The position numbers and the translations under genes were made by a program. From Thalassospira sp. HJ (GTDB lineage Bacteria > Pseudomonadota > Alphaproteobacteria > Rhodospirillales > Thalassospiraceae): a stretch of 64,000 nt of DNA. Location: the NCBI RefSeq assembly GCF_000948415.1, contig NZ_JYII01000012.1, positions 372,001-436,000 of the forward strand. The letters are read 5' to 3'. Under the pieces are notes generated by a model. The model was not told the origin of the DNA. It was given only the letters and a program-made list of their open reading frames with translations, and searched no databases. Shown here piece by piece: positions 45,136 through 54,726 of this stretch; the stretch's first letter is position 1, and the number at the start of each line of letters is the position of its first letter.

Positions 45136-45549
45136 TTGTCTGGAATTTTTTGTAAAATCCCTTGTTTGATTTTGTTTATGGCAACCGTATGGATGGTTGA
45201 ATCCAAAGGCGCCTTTTCTCAGGAAGAAACCAAGATCGATTTGCAGCCAACGGTAGCACGCTTGCATGAGTGCCTTACTCCCGTTGCTCAGAAAATTAGC
45301 TCGGCATTGTACAGGAAGACCCCTTTGAGGGTGAGTTTACTGATTGATCCAGATGGTTCAGTGCATGTCGCAGAAGTATTAGATCAACATGTCATTAGTC
45401 TGGCCCAAGGTCGCGCGGAGTTTATTGAGGAACTAAACAGAGTGGCAAAAGAGGACTGTAGTCCAGTACTCTTAAAAACTTCTGGAGCTGAACTGGAGCA
45501 TTCAATTCGTGTCATTGTACCAATGACAGCACGAGAAAAACGCAGTTAG
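45136..45549 (+). CDS. Small secreted TolA-domain-III-like protein
   Basis: 137 residues from TTG 45136, with AAGGA about eight bases upstream; no ATG in frame is better placed. A signal peptide is likely (PCLILFMATVWMVESKGAFS). The mature part resembles TolA domain III: ARLHECLTPVA (first cysteine), LRVSLLIDPDGSVHVAEVLDQ (compare [21 protein letters not shown] in TolA), and AKEDCSPVL (second cysteine, compare NPQCSPL). It lacks the membrane helix and rod of TolA. Base composition is visibly AT-richer than in the flanking tol genes. It lies in an insert bounded by two copies of the tolA 3' end. A free periplasmic TolA-like domain could compete with TolA for its partners (inference). Confidence 0.6.
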   Translation: MSGIFCKIPCLILFMATVWMVESKGAFSQEETKIDLQPTVARLHECLTPVAQKISSALYRKTPLRVSLLIDPDGSVHVAEVLDQHVISLAQGRAEFIEELNRVAKEDCSPVLLKTSGAELEHSIRVIVPMTAREKRS

Positions 45550-45714
45550 AAAAACTGAAAAATGAAACACGGACACTAACTTGAATTAATGGGATTTGAA
45601 GTAAGTGTGGTGAGCAGTAAGGAACAAGCTGTCTATTTTGCCGATGAGGTGATCGTTGCTTCTTCGGATAGAGAGGGATGGTAGTAGGCGTTGAAATAAG
45701 TTGCGATATTTTCG

Positions 45715-45807
45715 CAATGCAGCCCTCTAAAACTGCCGCTGGATAAATACGAAATGTGGCGCACATTCACGTTCAATTTTGACATGCGTGAAATGCTGGG
45801 CCTTTGA
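45715..45807 (+). pseudogene. Remnant duplicate of the tolA 3' end
   Basis: 31 codons (CAA 45715 to TGA 45807) encode [18 protein letters not shown] then [12 protein letters not shown] and a stop, identical to the end of TolA except for one Asp-to-Glu change. The DNA differs at 19 of 93 positions by my count, nearly all synonymous, so it is not a fresh duplication. There is no start codon or upstream tolA sequence. Sitting 41 bases before tolB, it is probably the old native tolA end, displaced when a homologous but diverged tolA tail plus the 45136 gene entered (inference). Confidence 0.85.
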
Positions 45808-45848
45808 CAAACAAGTTCTTGAACACGCGTGGAAAATAGCGAGGCAGG

Positions 45849-47219
45849 ATGACGATCAAGACCAACGCAAAAAAACGATTTTGGGCTAAAGGCAGTGTCG
45901 CGGCACTGTGCGCCCTTGCCGTTGTCGCTGGCCTGAATGTCGGGTTCATGTCGCCGGCAAAGGCGGAACTCCGGATTGATATCACCCGGGGCGAATTGAA
46001 ACCGATGCCAATTGCCGTCACCCGCTTCCCGGGCGAAGGCGTTGCCGAAACCGAAATCGGTCAGAACATGACCCAGGTGATTGCCGCCGATCTTGAGCGG
46101 TCCGGGCTGTTCTCACCGATCAATGAAAATGCATTCATTCAGAGTGCGGCGTCATTGGCGGTGAACCCGAACTTCGCGGAATGGCGCGCGATCAATGCCC
46201 AGGCACTGGTCAATGGCCGCGTTGTGACCGAAGCGAACGGCTTGCTGCGCGTTGAATTCCGTCTGTGGGATGTGCTGGCCGAAACCCAGATGTCGGGCGT
46301 TGCCTATCGCACGCAGCCAAGCAATTGGCGCCGCATCGCGCACAAGATCGCCGACGAAATCTATAAGCGTATCACCGGTGAAACCGGCTATTTCGATACG
46401 CGCGTTGTTTATGTGTCTGAAAGTGGTCCGGCCGATAACCGGACCAAACGTCTGGCCATCATGGATCAGGATGGTGCGAACCACCGCTTCCTGTCTGATG
46501 GCCGGTTCCTTGTGCTAAACCCGCGCTTCTCGCCGACGGCACAGGAAGTGGTTTACATGTCGTACTTTAACGACAAGCCGCGCGTCTATGTACTTGATAT
46601 TGATAGTGGCGAGTTGGAATTGCTGGGCGATTTTCCGGGGATGACCTTTGCTCCCCGATTCGCGCCAGACGGGAACTCGGTTGTGATGTCGCAAGCGCTT
46701 GACGGGAACAGTGAAATTTACGGTCTCGACCTGCGTACGCGCGAAAAACGTCAGCTGACGCGTCATCCGGCCGTGGATACCTCGCCTTCCTATTCGCCTG
46801 ACGGGTCGCGCATTGCGTTCAACTCCGACCGCAGTGGGGCACAACAACTTTATGTGATGAATGCTGATGGTGGCGGGGCACAACGCATCAGTTTCGGTGG
46901 CGGGCGTTATGCCACACCGGTCTGGTCGCCGCGCGGTGACCTGATTGCATTCACCAAATCCGAAGGAGGTCGTTACTATATCGGTGTCATGCGGCCAGAC
47001 GGCAGTGGAGAAAGGCTGCTGGCCGAGGGGTATCTCGTAGAGGGACCCACATGGGCGCCGAACGGTCGAGTTTTGATGTACTACCGCCAGCACCCGTCCA
47101 GGGACGGGACCAAGGATCGCTATCGTTTGTATTCGATTGATCTTACCGGTTATAACGAACGAGAGATCGTTACACCGGCGGATGGGTCGGATCCTGCATG
47201 GTCGCCCTTGATTCCCTGA
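45849..47219 (+). CDS. tolB: Tol-Pal system periplasmic protein TolB
   Basis: 456 residues from ATG 45849, with GAGGCAGG just upstream. The signal peptide is long ([27 protein letters not shown]). The N-terminal domain ([48 protein letters not shown]) is followed by a six-bladed beta-propeller with repeated PxFSPDGxxIAF-type motifs ([61 protein letters not shown]). TolB binds Pal and TolA in turn in the periplasm. Confidence 0.94.
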   Translation: MTIKTNAKKRFWAKGSVAALCALAVVAGLNVGFMSPAKAELRIDITRGELKPMPIAVTRFPGEGVAETEIGQNMTQVIAADLERSGLFSPINENAFIQSAASLAVNPNFAEWRAINAQALVNGRVVTEANGLLRVEFRLWDVLAETQMSGVAYRTQPSNWRRIAHKIADEIYKRITGETGYFDTRVVYVSESGPADNRTKRLAIMDQDGANHRFLSDGRFLVLNPRFSPTAQEVVYMSYFNDKPRVYVLDIDSGELELLGDFPGMTFAPRFAPDGNSVVMSQALDGNSEIYGLDLRTREKRQLTRHPAVDTSPSYSPDGSRIAFNSDRSGAQQLYVMNADGGGAQRISFGGGRYATPVWSPRGDLIAFTKSEGGRYYIGVMRPDGSGERLLAEGYLVEGPTWAPNGRVLMYYRQHPSRDGTKDRYRLYSIDLTGYNEREIVTPADGSDPAWSPLIP

Positions 47220-47348
47220 TATCTCAAGAGTATAGTCATCGCGAAGCACTGAATGCGATTCGCTTTAATCGCGGGCATTTTCGGTGTCGCGAGACATGGA
47301 AAACACCAACCTCGGGCGAATGCGTCCGGTGTTAAGGGGAAAACTTAA

Positions 47349-47843
47349 ATGAAACTTCGTATTCTCAGCGTTTTTGCAGCTGCCGCTCTTCTGGCTGCTT
47401 GTGAAACTGCACCTGATAGCACGGCAACCACTGGTGGCGACGGTGCAAGCACTTCTTCTAGCGCGTCGTCTTCGACCTCTCTGGCTGAAAACAGCCCTGA
47501 GTGGTTCGCTGTCAACGTTGGTGACCGCGTCTTCTTTGGTTTCGATAAATACGATCTTGCCGGTGAAGCACGTCGCACCCTCGAACTGCAGGCCGCTTGG
47601 CTGAAGAAATATCCGCAGTACAAAGTTGTTGTTGAAGGTCATGCCGACGAACGCGGCACCCGTGAATACAACCTTGCACTCGGCGAACGCCGTGCGAACT
47701 CGGTCAAAGATTACCTGATCGCTCTGGGCATCGACCCGTCGCGCGTTGAGACCATTTCTTATGGTAAAGAGCGCCCGGTTGCTCTTGGCCATGACGAAGA
47801 AAGCTGGGCTAAAAACCGCCGTGGCGTATCGGTTATCCGTTAA
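47349..47843 (+). CDS. pal: Peptidoglycan-associated lipoprotein Pal
   Basis: 164 residues from ATG 47349, with AAGGGG about eleven bases upstream. A lipobox LLAAC places the lipidated cysteine near residue 18; then a Ser/Thr-rich linker and an OmpA-type domain: VFFGFDKYDLAGEARRTLELQAAWLKKYPQYKVVVEGHADERGTREYNLALGERRANSVKDYLIALGI, with the conserved Asp and Arg that bind meso-diaminopimelate. It anchors the outer membrane to the wall and to TolB. A strong terminator follows. Confidence 0.94.
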   Translation: MKLRILSVFAAAALLAACETAPDSTATTGGDGASTSSSASSSTSLAENSPEWFAVNVGDRVFFGFDKYDLAGEARRTLELQAAWLKKYPQYKVVVEGHADERGTREYNLALGERRANSVKDYLIALGIDPSRVETISYGKERPVALGHDEESWAKNRRGVSVIR

Positions 47844-47875
47844 GCGCGTGCAGGTGAAAGCCTGACTTGAAGATC

Positions 47876-47913
47876 AAGGCGCCTGTCCCGCTCGGGGCAG
47901 GCGCCTTATTTTT
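47876..47913 (+). terminator. Rho-independent terminator after pal
   Basis: AAGGCGCCTG (47876-47885) pairs with CAGGCGCCTT (47898-47907), extended inward by CCC/GGG, followed by ATTTTT. Confidence 0.9.
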
Positions 47914-47996
47914 GCCGCCTGAAAATGTTTGAAAGTCACGGCATGAATTTTCATAGTGACCTTTCAAAGACTGAATTGACGACAAAGGACCCGAAA

Positions 47997-49049
47997 ATGA
48001 TCCGCGTTCGAACCGCCATTTCGCCAACAAGCCGGTCCAAAGGCCGCAACCTCCTGATGGCGCTTGCCGTCGGAGCCGTGTTTGGCATGACATCACTCGG
48101 GTCCCAGACGGTCCACGCGCAAGACGCCAACATGTCGCGTCAGGTCGAACAGCTGCGCAAGGATCTCGATCTTTTGCAGCGTTATGTCTATCGCGAAGGT
48201 ACTGGTAATGCGGCCGAGGCGGCTGCATCCACGGGTGACGGGGCATCAACCCCGGCTGCTGCCCGTCAGCAGGTCCAGATCAGCGCACTTGAACGTACTA
48301 CCACCCAGCTGACCGGCCAGCTTGAAGAATTCGACTTCCGCATACGCAAGATGGAAGACCGTCTCGAACGTCTGGTCGCCGATATCGATTTCCGCCTGAG
48401 CCAGCTTGAAGGTGGTGCGGTGTCCACCAATGGTGCTGGCAATGGCGCGGCACCTGCTGCCGGTGCTGCTGCACAGGGCAATGCTGCGGCTCCGACTCCG
48501 ACGGCCGGGCAGGGCGGTGCAGGTACGGGCGAACAGCTTAATAATCGTGGCACCCAGCTATTTGGTGTGATCGAAAGCGAAGGTCAGCCGCCGCAAATCC
48601 CGACGGGTGCAGCTGCAAGCAATAACGCCGCACCAACCCAGAGTGCTGCGGCAACCACCGGCAGTCCGGAAGAACAATATCGCGAGGCCTTTGGCCTTCT
48701 GCGTCGTCAGGATTTTGATGCCGCCGAACAGGCGCTTGGCAATTTCGTGAGCAACCACCCCAACGATCCGCTGGCGGGCAATGCACAATACTGGCTGGGT
48801 GAAACCTATTATGTGCGTGGCCAGTATGAAAATGCCGCCATCGCCTTTACCGAAGGTTTCCAGACCTATCCCGACAGCACCAAGGCACCGGACAATCTCC
48901 TGAAGCTTGGTATGTCGCTGGGAAATCTTGGCAAGAACGAAGATGCTTGCACGGCGTTTGGCCACCTGCTGGATAATTTCCCGAACGCATCCAACGTCGT
49001 TCTGGATCGTGCCCGTCAGGAACGCCAGAACCGTGGTTGCCCGCAGTAA
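47997..49049 (+). CDS. cpoB: Cell division coordinator CpoB (YbgF)
   Basis: 350 residues from ATG 47997, with AAGGA eight bases upstream; in-frame ATGs at 47925 and 47943 lack a ribosome site and would mask the signal peptide (LLMALAVGAVFGMTSLGSQTVHAQ). A trimerising coiled coil (NMSRQVEQLRKDLDLLQRYVYR, then SALERTTTQLTGQLEEFDFRIRKMEDRLERLVADIDFRLSQLE) is followed by a G/A/P-rich linker and a TPR domain (EEQYREAFGLLRRQDFDAAEQALGNFVSNHPNDPLAGNAQYWLGETYYVRGQYENAAIAFTEGFQTYP). CpoB links Tol-Pal to septal wall synthesis. Confidence 0.9.
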   Translation: MIRVRTAISPTSRSKGRNLLMALAVGAVFGMTSLGSQTVHAQDANMSRQVEQLRKDLDLLQRYVYREGTGNAAEAAASTGDGASTPAAARQQVQISALERTTTQLTGQLEEFDFRIRKMEDRLERLVADIDFRLSQLEGGAVSTNGAGNGAAPAAGAAAQGNAAAPTPTAGQGGAGTGEQLNNRGTQLFGVIESEGQPPQIPTGAAASNNAAPTQSAAATTGSPEEQYREAFGLLRRQDFDAAEQALGNFVSNHPNDPLAGNAQYWLGETYYVRGQYENAAIAFTEGFQTYPDSTKAPDNLLKLGMSLGNLGKNEDACTAFGHLLDNFPNASNVVLDRARQERQNRGCPQ

Positions 49050-49058
49050 TCAAATTCA

Positions 49059-50513
49059 ATGATCGACAACGTTACGTCATCATATGATCAGGATACGGCG
49101 TCCCGTGGAACACCACTGGACGCCGTTGTCTTTGATACGCTGATGATGGCGTTCGCCCCGTTTGAAACCGCCCCCGAGCTGCTTGTTGGTGTTTCGGGTG
49201 GGGCTGACAGCATGGCCCTTGCCCTGTTGGCTCATGACTGGTGTCATGCCCGCGGCGGGCAGGCGATTGCAGTGACGGTCGATCATGGTTTGCGCAAGGC
49301 CGCTGCGGATGAGGCCCGCTGGGTTGCGGCTGAACTTGCCCGGTATGGGATTAAGCACATCACCAAAGTCTGGCAGGGCGCAAAGCCAACCGGTGCGCTA
49401 CAGGAAAAGGCCCGTCAGGCCCGCTATCAGATTTTTGATGATCTGATGCAGGAAACCGGCATTTTCCATTTGCTGGTTGCCCATCACGGCGGGGATCAAC
49501 GCGAAACCATCGCCATGCGCCGTGACCGTGGCGCAACCCCGCTGGGGCAGGCGGGTATGTCTGCGCGCCGGTTTTTGCGTCATGGCCGTTTACTGCGACC
49601 GCTTCTGGGCGTTGCCAAGGCGGATATCATTGCAACGCTGACGGCACGCCAACAGCCATGGATCGAAGACCCGTCAAACCGGGATGAAAAATTCGAACGT
49701 GTGCGTGTCCGCAATGCGCTGGCAGATGAACCCGCACTCGAAGTCGATCCGCAAAAAGATGCCGCTGCCCGACACAGCCTTGAGTGTATCATCGGACGTC
49801 TTTTGGCCGAGGGCGTGATCCTGCATACCAACGGCGTCGCCATCCTCAATGCAGATGTTCTCTTGGCCGATGATGTTGATCGGGACGCAGCGCTCCACGC
49901 GCTGGGGCAGGTGGTGCGCACCGTCGGCGGGGCTTCCTATATACCCGCACGCGATAAACTGGATGGCGCGCTTGATCGATTGCGTTCCGATAACACCGCG
50001 CGGATCAGCCTGGGCGGCTGTGTGCTGCATGGCCGCAAAGGCGGTATTTGCGTTTACCGGGAATTTGGTCGTATGGCGAAGGATCCGGTCGCACTTGATA
50101 CAGAATCGCCCTCGCGATCCGGGGTTGTGACTTTCGATAATCGCTTTGAATGGCAGGCAGATGACGCCGGTTTGGGTGCGCAAAGTGGGCTTTGGATCGG
50201 GCCGCTTGGTCTTTGTGATGTGTTTCACACGAAGTCTTTTCGGACCGCATTGCGCGAAATTGCACCATTTATTGGTAATTTACCGCGCGCAGCCCTTGCA
50301 TCCATGCCTGCACTCTACGATAAAGAAGGCTTGTTATCCGTTGGTGGGCTTGAGGTTTCCAAGCTTTCCGACGTACTATCCGCCGCCGGTTGCGAGCGGC
50401 CTCTGGGCAGGGGCAAGATCGCACCAGTTGGCAGTTGGCAGTTTGCGCCGCAAGTACCTTTATGGGAAAGTGGTTTCAAATCGTCACCGAAACCCGACAA
50501 CCTACTTGCGTAA
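49059..50513 (+). CDS. tilS: tRNA(Ile)-lysidine synthase
   Basis: 484 residues from ATG 49059, ten bases after cpoB. It attaches lysine to C34 of the CAU-anticodon tRNA-Ile, changing it to read AUA. The PP-loop is VGVSGGADSMALALL (about residues 42-56); ITVDHGLRKAAADEARWVA and HHGGDQRETIAMR are the other family motifs, and RPLLGVAKADIIATLTARQQPWIEDPSNRDEKFERVRVRN is very typical. The HHxDDQ motif reads HHGGDQ, losing one of the two usual aspartates. The C-terminal half is weakly conserved, as is normal. Confidence 0.9.
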   Translation: MIDNVTSSYDQDTASRGTPLDAVVFDTLMMAFAPFETAPELLVGVSGGADSMALALLAHDWCHARGGQAIAVTVDHGLRKAAADEARWVAAELARYGIKHITKVWQGAKPTGALQEKARQARYQIFDDLMQETGIFHLLVAHHGGDQRETIAMRRDRGATPLGQAGMSARRFLRHGRLLRPLLGVAKADIIATLTARQQPWIEDPSNRDEKFERVRVRNALADEPALEVDPQKDAAARHSLECIIGRLLAEGVILHTNGVAILNADVLLADDVDRDAALHALGQVVRTVGGASYIPARDKLDGALDRLRSDNTARISLGGCVLHGRKGGICVYREFGRMAKDPVALDTESPSRSGVVTFDNRFEWQADDAGLGAQSGLWIGPLGLCDVFHTKSFRTALREIAPFIGNLPRAALASMPALYDKEGLLSVGGLEVSKLSDVLSAAGCERPLGRGKIAPVGSWQFAPQVPLWESGFKSSPKPDNLLA

Positions 50514-50598
50514 GCGGGGCTTATGACTATTTGATTGTCAGACCCTGCGCAGGAAGTTTTGCGTCACGGCACACATAAATTGCGACCAGTAGCTTGGA

Positions 50599-52542
50599 AT
50601 GAATATGGGAAAAAATCTCGCACTGTGGGTTATTATCGCCATCCTTTTGGTGGCGCTGTTTAACCTGTTTCAGTCGCCCTCCGGACGGTCCGGTCAGTCG
50701 TCGCTGGCATTCTCGGACTTCCTGGCCGAAGTGGATTCAGGCCAGATTTCCGAAGTCACCATCCAGGGCAACAACCTGACTGCAGAAACGCGCGACGGTC
50801 GCTCTGTTAATGTTTACACCCCGGATTATCCGAACCTCGTCGAAAAGCTGAATGACAAGGGCGTGCGCATCATCGCACAGCCTGAGGAAAGCCTGTCGCC
50901 TCTGATGAGCGCGCTGATCAGCTGGTTCCCGATGCTTCTGATCATTGGTGTGTGGATCTTCTTCATGCGTCAGATGCAGGGCGGCGGCGGCAAGGCCATG
51001 GGCTTTGGCAAATCCAAGGCCAAGATGCTGACCGAGAAATCCGGGCGCGTTACCTTTGAAGACGTTGCAGGTATCGAAGAAGCCAAGGGCGAACTTGAAG
51101 AAGTCGTCGACTTCCTGCGTGACCCGCAGAAATTCCAGCGCCTTGGCGGCAAGATCCCCAAAGGCATGCTGCTGGTTGGCCCTCCGGGTACCGGTAAAAC
51201 GCTTCTCGCGCGTGCAATTGCTGGCGAAGCAAACGTCCCGTTCTTCACCATTTCGGGTTCCGACTTCGTTGAAATGTTCGTTGGTGTCGGTGCATCGCGT
51301 GTGCGTGACATGTTCGAACAGGGCAAGAAAAACGCACCTTGCATCATCTTCATCGATGAAATCGACGCCGTTGGCCGCCATCGTGGTGCCGGTCTTGGCG
51401 GCGGTAACGATGAACGCGAACAGACCCTTAACCAGCTTCTGGTCGAGATGGATGGTTTCGAAGCCAACGAAGGCGTGATCCTTGTAGCGGCAACCAACCG
51501 TCCGGACGTTCTGGACCCTGCATTGCTGCGTCCGGGGCGTTTTGACCGTCAGGTCGTTGTGCCGAACCCGGATCTTGAAGGCCGTGAACACATTCTTGGT
51601 GTCCATGCCCGCAAGGTTCCGCTGGGACCGGACGTTGATCTGCGCACCGTTGCACGCGGTACCCCGGGCTTCTCGGGTGCGGATCTGGCAAACCTTGTTA
51701 ACGAGGCTGCTCTGCTTGCTGCCCGTCTTGGCAAGCGTGTTGTCACCATGGCTGACTTCGAAAACGCCAAGGACAAGGTCATGATGGGGGCGGAACGTCG
51801 TTCCATGATCATGACCGATGACGAGAAAAAGCTGACTGCCTATCACGAAGGTGGCCACGCCCTTGTCGCACTCCATACCCCGGCGTCCGATCCGATCCAC
51901 AAGGCAACCATCATCCCGCGCGGTCGTGCGCTGGGTATGGTGATGCGCCTGCCGGAACGTGATCAGGTCTCCAAGTCCTATGAACAGCTGATCTCCGACC
52001 TTGCGGTTGCCATGGGGGGCCGTGTGGCTGAGGAAATCATCTTTGGCAAGGACAAGGTTACCACGGGTGCTTCTTCGGACATCAACATGGTGACGCAATA
52101 TGCGCGCAAGATGGTGACCGAATGGGGCTTCTCCGACAAGCTTGGTAACGTCAAATATGTTGATAACCAGGAAGAAGTGTTCCTTGGTCACAGCGTTGCC
52201 CAGCACAAAAACGTTTCGGAAAAAACCGCTCAGCTGATTGACGAAGAAGTCCGTCGTTACTCTGACGAGGCTTATGAATTCGCCAAGCGCGTTCTGACCG
52301 AACATCTTGATGACCTGCACAAGCTTGCCAAAGGTCTTCTGGAATATGAAACCCTGTCGGGTAGTGAAATCGACGCGTTGCTGCGCGGCGAGGAAATTAA
52401 CCGTCCGGGCCATTCTTCCGGTGGCGGCAAGGATGCCGGTGGCGGACGTCGTTCCACGGTGCCAAGCACCGGCGGTGCCCGCAAGGATAACCCTGGTGAT
52501 GGTGGCGGGGACCTTTCCCCGGAACCGCAACCGGGAAGCTAA
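50599..52542 (+). CDS. ftsH: Membrane-bound ATP-dependent zinc protease FtsH
   Basis: 647 residues from ATG 50599 (ATG 50605 is an alternative). TM1 ([20 protein letters not shown]) and TM2 ([23 protein letters not shown]) flank a small periplasmic domain. The AAA+ part has Walker [12 protein letters not shown], Walker [13 protein letters not shown], the pore loop around [18 protein letters not shown] and the second-region [23 protein letters not shown]. The protease site is HEGGH (zinc ligands) with the third ligand in [15 protein letters not shown]. It degrades membrane proteins and short-lived regulators. The Gly/Pro-rich tail is probably disordered. Confidence 0.96.
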   Translation: MNMGKNLALWVIIAILLVALFNLFQSPSGRSGQSSLAFSDFLAEVDSGQISEVTIQGNNLTAETRDGRSVNVYTPDYPNLVEKLNDKGVRIIAQPEESLSPLMSALISWFPMLLIIGVWIFFMRQMQGGGGKAMGFGKSKAKMLTEKSGRVTFEDVAGIEEAKGELEEVVDFLRDPQKFQRLGGKIPKGMLLVGPPGTGKTLLARAIAGEANVPFFTISGSDFVEMFVGVGASRVRDMFEQGKKNAPCIIFIDEIDAVGRHRGAGLGGGNDEREQTLNQLLVEMDGFEANEGVILVAATNRPDVLDPALLRPGRFDRQVVVPNPDLEGREHILGVHARKVPLGPDVDLRTVARGTPGFSGADLANLVNEAALLAARLGKRVVTMADFENAKDKVMMGAERRSMIMTDDEKKLTAYHEGGHALVALHTPASDPIHKATIIPRGRALGMVMRLPERDQVSKSYEQLISDLAVAMGGRVAEEIIFGKDKVTTGASSDINMVTQYARKMVTEWGFSDKLGNVKYVDNQEEVFLGHSVAQHKNVSEKTAQLIDEEVRRYSDEAYEFAKRVLTEHLDDLHKLAKGLLEYETLSGSEIDALLRGEEINRPGHSSGGGKDAGGGRRSTVPSTGGARKDNPGDGGGDLSPEPQPGS

Positions 52543-52555
52543 CAGAAAGAGACTG

Positions 52556-53671
52556 ATGGACGAGATCAAAAGATCGGTCCTGCGAAGCCCCGCCGATGTG
52601 CGGGGCTTTGCCGATTTTGAAGGACCGCTTTACTACGCACCGACCGGTTTCATCGACCATGCCGATGATCCCAATACCCTGCCACTCGCCGGATCACGCC
52701 GGGGCTTTTCGGCCCTTGAAATCATCCGTCGCCGCGAAGGTGGCGGAGCCGAAAGCATGATCCTGCCGCTGCTCGCCCTTGAAGGCTGGGTGCAAAACAG
52801 TGGCCGGGTGGATGAAATCAATGCCGTGCTGGATCGTTTGATGGCCAAGCGCCCGGATTTCGCCGGGCTTGATATGGCATCCTGCCATGTCATGGGCATC
52901 GTCAATGTCACGCCTGACAGCTTTTCTGACGGCGGCGATTACAATACGACCGAGCAGTCTGTGGCGCGTGCTGAGGCCATGGTCGAGCAGGGCGCATCGA
53001 TCATTGATGTCGGCGGCGAATCCACCCGTCCGGGTGCCGATGACGTGTCCGAGGACGAGGAAATCAACCGCGTCGTGCCAGTCATTCGTGAACTGGCCGC
53101 CAAGGGGCATGTGGTTTCAATCGATACCCGTCATGCCAGTGTGATGGAAGCCGCAATCGAAGCCGGTGCTGCCATCATCAATGACGTCACCGGCCTTGAG
53201 GGCGACGAACGTTCGATGGAAGTCGCCGCGGCGTCCGGCAAGCCGGTCATGCTTATGCATATGCAGGGCGAACCGGGCACCATGCAGGTCAACCCGCAAT
53301 ATGATTGTGCGGTTCTTGATGTTTATGACTATCTGCTGGACCGTATCGAAAGCTGCGAACGGGCAGGGATCTCGCGCGATCGCATTTGCATTGATCCGGG
53401 TATCGGCTTTGGCAAGACGCTGTCGCACAATCTGGAATTGTTGTCGCGACTGGCAATCTTCCATGGTCTGGGCTGCCCGATCCTGCTTGGCACCTCGCGC
53501 AAATCCTTCATTGGCAAGATCGATCCCAAGGCCGACCCCAAGCAGCGTCTGGGCGGTTCCATCGCCTCAGCCGTCAATGGATGGCGCCATGGTGTACAGA
53601 TGATTCGTGTGCATGATGTGCCCGAAACGGTACAGGCCATCGCGGTCGCAAGTTCGACGGCCATTGTATAG
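52556..53671 (+). CDS. folP: Dihydropteroate synthase
   Basis: 371 residues from ATG 52556, 13 bases after ftsH; a longer frame begins inside ftsH. The first 110 residues are an extension seen in alphaproteobacterial FolP (FADFEGPLYYAPTGFIDH, RRGFSALEIIRRR). The catalytic barrel begins at CHVMGIVNVTPDSFSDGGDYN and continues with DVGGESTRPGADDVSEDEEINRVVPVI, SIDTRHASVMEAAIEAGAAIINDVTGLEGD, MLMHMQGEPGTMQ, ICIDPGIGFGKTLSHNLELLSRL and LLGTSRKSFIG (pterin and sulfa-site residues). It condenses pterin pyrophosphate with p-aminobenzoate. glmM, its usual next neighbour, is 5.3 kb away here. Confidence 0.93.
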   Translation: MDEIKRSVLRSPADVRGFADFEGPLYYAPTGFIDHADDPNTLPLAGSRRGFSALEIIRRREGGGAESMILPLLALEGWVQNSGRVDEINAVLDRLMAKRPDFAGLDMASCHVMGIVNVTPDSFSDGGDYNTTEQSVARAEAMVEQGASIIDVGGESTRPGADDVSEDEEINRVVPVIRELAAKGHVVSIDTRHASVMEAAIEAGAAIINDVTGLEGDERSMEVAAASGKPVMLMHMQGEPGTMQVNPQYDCAVLDVYDYLLDRIESCERAGISRDRICIDPGIGFGKTLSHNLELLSRLAIFHGLGCPILLGTSRKSFIGKIDPKADPKQRLGGSIASAVNGWRHGVQMIRVHDVPETVQAIAVASSTAIV

Positions 53672-54000
53672 TGGTGTGCTGAGCGTATCGTCTGCACGTA
53701 TAACTTGTCATTTTAGCGTCATGGTTTATTAACAGGGGCGCGGAACCGGTTTCATGCTTGGCTTTGGACCTGTTCCGCGCCCTTCGTTTGATTTGTGGCC
53801 GATTCTGGCATTTTCTGACCATTGAAGGTTGAGGGTTGCAGAATTGATGCAATGACCACATACCAATAAGGATCAAACAAAAGTGGCGCCAAAGTCACAG
53901 TTGATGGTTGGAAATACGCAAACGCGAAGGTCTTTGGATGAACGAGATTGGCGGTCTGACGCAGCTGTTCCTTGGTGACGTCAGGTCTGGCTGGAATGCA

Positions 54001-54726
54001 ATGACGCACTGTGTATATGTCGTGGAAGATAACACGGACCTGAACAAGGATCTGTGTGAGTATTTGGAGATGTGCGGTTTCGATGTGGTCGGTTGTGAAA
54101 CCGGTGCCGCATTTTACCGGGCTCTTGACGCGCGCAAACCTGATGCCGTCATCCTCGATATCATGCTTCCCGATGCCGATGGCTACGAACTGGCCCAGCA
54201 TGTCCGCAAGATGATTGATTGCGGCATCATGATGCTGACCTCGCTTTCGGGCATGAACAATCACCTGACCGGCTATAAATCCGGTGCTGATGTGTATCTG
54301 ACCAAGGACAGCCCGCTTTCCGTGATCGAAGCCGCCCTTAAGCCGCTTCTGCGCCGTGCATCGCGATCCGATAGCGATACCGCGGCGGAAACGCAGATTT
54401 CCGAAGATAGTTGGGTACTTGATATGCTCAACTGGAAACTCCGCAATCCCGAAGGCAACGAAGCGACCCTGACCGCGACCGAACGCACCATCGTCAAGCT
54501 TCTGATCGAAGCCAATGGCGCCTGGCTGACCCGCCCGGAAATTGTCGAGGCACTTGGCAAGGCCGATACGGCGGAAAACTGCCGCAACCTCGATACCGCC
54601 ATTCGGCGTGTGCGTCAGAAGATCATGAAGGATATCGGCGAAGAATTGCCGGTGCGTACGGCCTATGGTCGTGGCTATGCCTTTACCTCACCGGCCGCTG
54701 TGCTGGGCGAGGCCGAGGCTTCCTGA
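54001..54726 (+). CDS. OmpR-type response regulator
   Basis: 241 residues from ATG 54001; the frame is open from 53908, but the receiver domain begins right at CVYVVEDNTDLNKDLCEYLEMCGFDVV. Asp53 in AVILDIMLPDADGYEL is the phosphoacceptor, with Glu9/Asp10 as metal ligands, MLTSLSGM the switch threonine and YLTKDSPL the lysine loop, which lacks the usual K-P. The C-terminal winged helix (LTATERTIVKLLIEANGAWLTRPEIVEAL, NCRNLDTAIRRVRQKI, VRTAYGRGYAF) binds DNA. The gene converges on two 7TMR-DISM histidine kinases and its last 44 bases overlap the kinase gene on the other strand, so it is their likely partner. Confidence 0.88.
   Translation: MTHCVYVVEDNTDLNKDLCEYLEMCGFDVVGCETGAAFYRALDARKPDAVILDIMLPDADGYELAQHVRKMIDCGIMMLTSLSGMNNHLTGYKSGADVYLTKDSPLSVIEAALKPLLRRASRSDSDTAAETQISEDSWVLDMLNWKLRNPEGNEATLTATERTIVKLLIEANGAWLTRPEIVEALGKADTAENCRNLDTAIRRVRQKIMKDIGEELPVRTAYGRGYAFTSPAAVLGEAEAS

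Noticed and set aside
45061-45713. Integrative element or integron cassette between tolA and tolB
   Set aside because: No integrase, attC-like structure or other mobility gene is present. Only the duplicated tolA end supports an insertion event, so it is reported as recombination rather than as a named element.
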